Position numbers and translations under genes: made by a program. Below the pieces are notes generated by a model. That model was not told the DNA's origin. It ran no database searches and saw only the letters and a list, made by a program, of their open reading frames with translations. From NCBI GenBank assembly GCA_964579675.1, contig CAZOIA010000221.1, positions 1 to 8,437 on the forward strand: 8,437 nucleotides of DNA, in the 5' to 3' direction. This DNA is from CAZOIA01 sp964579675 (GTDB lineage: Bacteria > Planctomycetota > Phycisphaerae > UBA1845 > PWPN01). Position 1 is the stretch's first letter, and each line of letters starts with the position of its first letter. This document shows positions 5,729 to 8,437 of the stretch, piece by piece.

Positions 5729-6379
5729 TCACCCCGTCCGGCGATGGCGGAGCAGCCATTCGTAGAGCTCGGGATTGTTGTACGTTTCCGTCCAGGCATC
5801 GTGGGTGGCCTCGGGATAGATGGTGAGCTTCGCGTTGCCGCCGGCTGCCTGCACTGCTTCCACCATCCGCTGCGATTCGTACGGCGGCACCACGTCATCC
5901 CTGGCCCCGTGAAAGGCCCACACCGGCACGTGCTTGAGTCTGTCGGCCACGTAGGGCGCACCCCCGCCGCAGATGGGCACGATCGCGGCAAACCTCTCAG
6001 GATGCTCGATTGCCAGGCTCCAGGTCCCGAAGCCGCCCATGCTGATCCCCGTCAGGTAGATGCGATCCGTATCGACCGCATGCTGACCGGTGATCTCGTC
6101 AATCAGCGCGTTCAGGATCTCGTTGCCCCACCATCGCCCCTCCGGACACTGGGGCGAGACCAGAATGAACGGGAAGTCGTCCTGGTTTTCGGCAACGTTC
6201 GCGGGCCCATGCTTTTTCACCAGTTCCAGATCGTCCCCTCGTTCGCCGGCCCCGTGAAGGTAGAGCATCAGGGGCCAGCCCCGCTCCTGCACGGCGCAGC
6301 CCCGAGGCAGATCCAGCAGGTATCGACAGCCGACGATCTTGGTGATTTCGCGTTCAAAGGATCGCGCATGTTGAGACAT
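5729..6379 (-). CDS. Alpha/beta hydrolase, carboxylesterase/COG4099-like
   Basis: This is a 216-residue serine hydrolase, probably an esterase acting on small esters or acylated sugars. Its substrate cannot be read from the sequence. The fold markers are in order: strand and oxyanion segment PLMLYLHGAGERGDD (36-50), ILVSPQCPEGRWW (72-84), nucleophile elbow GISMGGFGTW with S113, HGARDDVVP with D161, and ATHDAW with H193 completing the triad. The GERGDD and PQCPxGRWW blocks are typical of the phospholipase/carboxylesterase and predicted-peptidase groups. There is no signal peptide from the chosen ATG, so a cytoplasmic enzyme is expected. The frame stays open for another 72 codons upstream, but that stretch has no conserved or signal-like sequence and begins inside the divergent promoter region. 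The Shine-Dalgarno signal is weak and no promoter stood out. The gene stands alone between a convergent and a divergent neighbour. Confidence 0.9.
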   Translation of the reverse strand: MSQHARSFEREITKIVGCRYLLDLPRGCAVQERGWPLMLYLHGAGERGDDLELVKKHGPANVAENQDDFPFILVSPQCPEGRWWGNEILNALIDEITGQHAVDTDRIYLTGISMGGFGTWSLAIEHPERFAAIVPICGGGAPYVADRLKHVPVWAFHGARDDVVPPYESQRMVEAVQAAGGNAKLTIYPEATHDAWTETYNNPELYEWLLRHRRTG

Positions 6380-6679
6380 TGGGCAAACCACTCTGATCGA
6401 ACTTGATGTCGAATCCTCGTGAAACGACGGGTGATCGTAACAGGAATCGGCGTCCGCGTCTCGAATCGCGCGGTCCCGCGTTTCGGGCGTAGGTCCGTTG
6501 ATTGTTTCCGGACCTGGCCAGGATTGACCGCGGCACGACCACAGCGGCCGTCCGCGCGGGGCGCGCAACCCGCTCATGGGTCTTGCGTCCGGCACGTATG
6601 ATGTATACTGTATCAGCAGGCAAGTCGTACGCTTTTGAGCACGGTGTCACATCGGGCGTGTCGCTCGGGAAGGTGTACC
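6380..6679. other. Divergent intergenic region between hydrolase and kinase-like genes
   Basis: These 300 bases lie between two divergent starts. The region contains a small GC hairpin, GCGCG-GGG-CGCGC (6554-6566), and a promoter-like sequence for the rightward gene at 6583-6609. The -10 area is AT-rich and partly symmetric (TGATGTA-TAC-TGTATCA, 6600-6616, five of seven arm positions matching). No gene or RNA was recognised. Confidence 0.6.
6583..6609 (+). promoter_or_regulatory. Possible promoter of the cytidylate-kinase-like gene
   Basis: TATACT (6604-6609) matches five of six bases of a -10 box. The best -35 candidate is TTGCGT (6583-6588), with a short 15-base spacer. The leader would be about 64 bases. 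The -10 box sits inside an imperfect palindrome, so a regulator could bind there. Confidence 0.35.
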
Positions 6680-7390
6680 ATGCCGGACAAAGCAAGACCC
6701 GACCATCCCGGTCTTGCCCGGGTGATCGAAAGGCAGGTTCGGAACTGGGAGATCGCCCGCGCCCAACGGCCGGCGGCCGCACCGCTGCCGGGGGAAGAGG
6801 TGGCCCAGTTCGTGACGATCGCGAACATCGTCGGGGCGGGGGGCAACGAGGTGGCCTCGCTGCTGGGGGAAGAGCTGAAATGGCCCGTTTTCGACCGGGA
6901 CATCCTTACGACAATGGCGGGCGACGACGAGACCCGCGCTCAGCTCTACCGTTCGATGGACGAGCGGACTCTCGGCTGGTTCGAGGACACCTTCCGTTCG
7001 CTGGTGGATCAGGAATTCCGCAAGAACGATTATTTCCATCGGCTTCGAGCGACGATCCTGTACCTCGCTCGGCAGGGTCCCGCGATCTTCATCGGGCGAT
7101 CGGCCGACCTGATCCTGCCCGGGGACAAAGGCCTGCGGGTCAAGATCATTGCCTCACCGGAGCGCTGCGCAGCCAACTTCGCCAGACGCTGCAATACGAC
7201 CATCGAGCACGCACGCAGCGAAGTGAAACGGATTGAGAGCGAGCGCCGGGGGTTCATCCAGCATCATTTCCATATAGATGCTTATGAGCCGACCCGGTTC
7301 GACCTGCTCATCAACGTGGAGCGGTTCACGACCCGCCAGGCCGTGGATCTGATCCTCTCGGTGCTCAGGATGCGCCAGATCGTTGACTAG
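6680..7390 (+). CDS. Cytidylate-kinase-like family protein (AAK-type, degenerate P-loop)
   Basis: This 236-residue protein belongs to the cytidylate-kinase-like family (Cytidylate_kin2 type), nucleoside monophosphate kinase relatives whose natural substrate is mostly unknown. The hallmark opening VTIANIVGAGGNEVASLLGE starts near residue 46. Its glycine loop GAGGNEVA replaces the classical GxxxxGK[ST], as is usual in this family. PVFDRDIL follows, then a helical lid-like region containing DERTLGWFEDTFRSL. Further on are ATILYLARQGPAIFIGRSADLIL, the KIIASPERC strand and an R-rich lid, RIESERRGFIQ. The C-terminal INVERFTTRQAVDLIL is also typical. The first 45 residues are a basic, poorly conserved extension. 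The ATG at 6680 has AAGGTG four bases upstream and is preferred to a longer frame opening at 6635. A strong hairpin follows the stop codon. No nucleotide-metabolism neighbour supports a true CMP kinase role. Confidence 0.85.
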   Translation: MPDKARPDHPGLARVIERQVRNWEIARAQRPAAAPLPGEEVAQFVTIANIVGAGGNEVASLLGEELKWPVFDRDILTTMAGDDETRAQLYRSMDERTLGWFEDTFRSLVDQEFRKNDYFHRLRATILYLARQGPAIFIGRSADLILPGDKGLRVKIIASPERCAANFARRCNTTIEHARSEVKRIESERRGFIQHHFHIDAYEPTRFDLLINVERFTTRQAVDLILSVLRMRQIVD

Positions 7391-7394
7391 CGAG

Positions 7395-7414
7395 CCGGGC
7401 CGTCCCCGGCCCGG
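7395..7414 (+). terminator. GC-rich hairpin after the cytidylate-kinase-like gene
   Basis: CCGGGCCG (7395-7402) and CGGCCCGG (7407-7414) form a perfect 8-bp stem with the tetraloop TCCC, four bases after the stop codon. No T run follows, so it is a hairpin-only terminator or an mRNA 3' end stabiliser. Confidence 0.6.
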
Positions 7415-7485
7415 GTATCCGCGTCGGGTGGTGCAACCCCAGGTCCACATCCCACGGCCGGCCCGCATAAAACACCACCTCTCGC

Positions 7486-7514
7486 TTGACAAGGCCGCCC
7501 TCACCGAATACACT
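7486..7514 (+). promoter_or_regulatory. Sigma-70-type promoter of the SUMF1-domain gene
   Basis: TTGACA (7486-7491) is a perfect -35 box. It is followed at the ideal 17-base spacing by TACACT (7509-7514), which matches four of six -10 positions. Transcription would start near 7521, leaving a leader of about 110 bases. That leader contains a small hairpin with a C(TTCG)G tetraloop at 7572-7585, which is unusually stable as RNA. Confidence 0.6.
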
Positions 7515-7617
7515 GGCCCTTCAAATAGTCACCGTTCCCGGTAGAGACCCGATCGTTCGCACAAAAACACCCGCGCTTCGGCGTGCTCTCTTGTTTCATA
7601 TCTGAGGCCGTGCGTAG

Positions 7618-7623
7618 AGGAGG
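7618..7623 (+). promoter_or_regulatory. Shine-Dalgarno site that selects the GTG start of the SUMF1 gene
   Basis: AGGAGG ends eight bases before the GTG at 7632 but 17 bases before the in-frame ATG at 7641, so the GTG is the better start. Both starts give the same signal peptide. Confidence 0.7.
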
Positions 7624-7631
7624 ACAAGCAC

Positions 7632-8437
7632 GTGGACACCATGAAAGTCTTGAGCGGCATCGTTATGGCGGTGGCGGTGGTCTTGGCCTGTTGCCTGGGC
7701 GCGCAGGCGGTGAACATCGAGACCGTCCCGGTGAGCAATCCAGGCAACGCCGGGGAACTGTCCGGCGCTGGCGCTGGGGGATATGGCCCCGACCGCATCT
7801 GCGGCGCGGTGGGCTACACGTACAACATCGGCAAGTACGAGGTGACGGCCGGTCAGTACTGCGAGTTCCTCAACGCCGTGGCCGCCACGGACACGTACAG
7901 CCTTTACAACGAGAGCATGTGGACGAGCGAGTATGGCTGTAAGATCCAGCGCAGCGGGTCGTCGGGCAGCTACACGTACAGCGTGGCAGCCGACTGGGCG
8001 GACCGCTCGGTGAACTTCGTGAGCTGGGGCGACGCGGCACGGTTCGCCAACTGGCTTCACAACGGTCAGCGGACGGGGGCGCAGGACCTGAGCACTACGG
8101 AGGACGGGGCGTATTACCTCAACGGTGCGACAACTGACGCGGAACTTCTGGCGGTCAACCGTGAGGCCGACTGGAAGTGGGCGATCACTAGCGAAGACGA
8201 GTGGTATAAGGCGGCCTATCACAAGAACGACGGTGTGACGGGCAACTACTTCGACTACTCGGCCAGCAGCGACGCCTTGCCGAGCAATGACCTGATCGAT
8301 CCTGATCCCGGCAACAACGCGACCTTCTACTACGATGACTACACCATCGGCAGTCCGTACTGGCGGACCGAAGTCGGTGCTCATGAGAACTCGGAGAGCC
8401 CCTATGGCACGTTTGACCAGGGCGGGAACGTGTGGGA
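7632..8437 (+). CDS. Secreted SUMF1/formylglycine-generating-enzyme-domain protein (cut off by window end)
   Basis: About 268 residues are visible and the frame is open at the window edge. Residues 1-26 are a signal peptide: a short basic start, a hydrophobic core of V, A and L, and a likely cleavage after GAQA. The mature protein carries a SUMF1 domain: YNIGKYEVTAGQYCEFLN (64-81), SVNFVSWGDAARFANWL (126-142), WAITSEDEWYKAAYH (184-197), and SPYGTFDQGGNVW at the edge, where the family usually continues as EW. True formylglycine-generating enzymes convert a sulfatase cysteine to formylglycine using a C-terminal cysteine pair, which would lie outside the window. Planctomycetes have many secreted paralogues of unknown role, often ending in a PEP-CTERM anchor, and this one reads like those. 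It has its own promoter and an excellent ribosome binding site. Confidence 0.9.
   Translation, partial: MDTMKVLSGIVMAVAVVLACCLGAQAVNIETVPVSNPGNAGELSGAGAGGYGPDRICGAVGYTYNIGKYEVTAGQYCEFLNAVAATDTYSLYNESMWTSEYGCKIQRSGSSGSYTYSVAADWADRSVNFVSWGDAARFANWLHNGQRTGAQDLSTTEDGAYYLNGATTDAELLAVNREADWKWAITSEDEWYKAAYHKNDGVTGNYFDYSASSDALPSNDLIDPDPGNNATFYYDDYTIGSPYWRTEVGAHENSESPYGTFDQGGNVW

Noticed and set aside
6380..6595. 72-codon N-terminal extension of the hydrolase
   Set aside because: It has no signal-peptide character or family similarity and begins inside the divergent promoter region; the ATG at 6379 gives a normal-length enzyme.
7683..7697. Lipoprotein signal (lipobox) around the VLACC of the SUMF1 protein
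   Set aside because: The residues before the cysteine do not fit the lipobox well, and a standard cleavage site after GAQA follows within a few residues.
7596..8384. 262-codon minus-strand frame opposite the SUMF1 gene
   Set aside because: The plus-strand SUMF1 domain is clearly conserved; the opposite frame is Val/Arg-rich shadow sequence.

Overview
The window looks like a fragment of a Planctomycetota chromosome, possibly Phycisphaerae or a relative. The grounds are high G+C, an ECF sigma factor gene followed directly by a Hanks-type Ser/Thr kinase gene, a secreted SUMF1/formylglycine-generating-enzyme-like protein of a type common in that phylum, and a GspE/PilB-type ATPase. The assignment rests on gene style and pairing, not on a database search.

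Layout. (1) Positions 1-1468, minus strand: a GspE/PilB family ATPase of a type II secretion or type IV pilus machine, cut at its C-terminus by the window edge. (2) 1469-2077: a long divergent intergenic region with no convincing gene. It holds a near-consensus sigma-54 promoter pointing right, a tight cluster of short hairpins built on GCGGCAAT/ATTGCCGC, and two further hairpins. (3) 2078-4334, plus strand: a two-gene operon of an ECF-type sigma factor and a soluble Ser/Thr kinase whose C-terminal third is an Ala-rich helical domain with a Cys cluster. (4) 4419-5321: prmC (release-factor glutamine methyltransferase), apparently with its own promoter and little or no leader. (5) 5400-5603: a 67-residue PspC-domain membrane protein. 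(6) 5650-5721: nine tandem copies of a degenerate 8-bp unit. (7) 5729-6379, minus strand: an alpha/beta hydrolase (carboxylesterase/COG4099-like). (8) 6680-7390: a cytidylate-kinase-like P-loop protein ending in a strong GC hairpin. (9) 7632 to the right edge: a secreted SUMF1-domain protein, cut by the window end, behind a good sigma-70 type promoter.

How they fit together. The clearest functional unit is the sigma factor plus kinase: no anti-sigma gene is present, and the kinase is the obvious candidate for sensing and signalling. The sigma-54 site upstream raises the possibility of a sigma-54 to ECF cascade with a leader of about 360 nt, although a closer sigma-70-like promoter with a palindrome over its -35 box is also visible. 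The remaining genes look like independent housekeeping or accessory genes. The most distinctive material is the kinase C-terminal domain, the divergent intergenic region and the 8-bp repeat tract.
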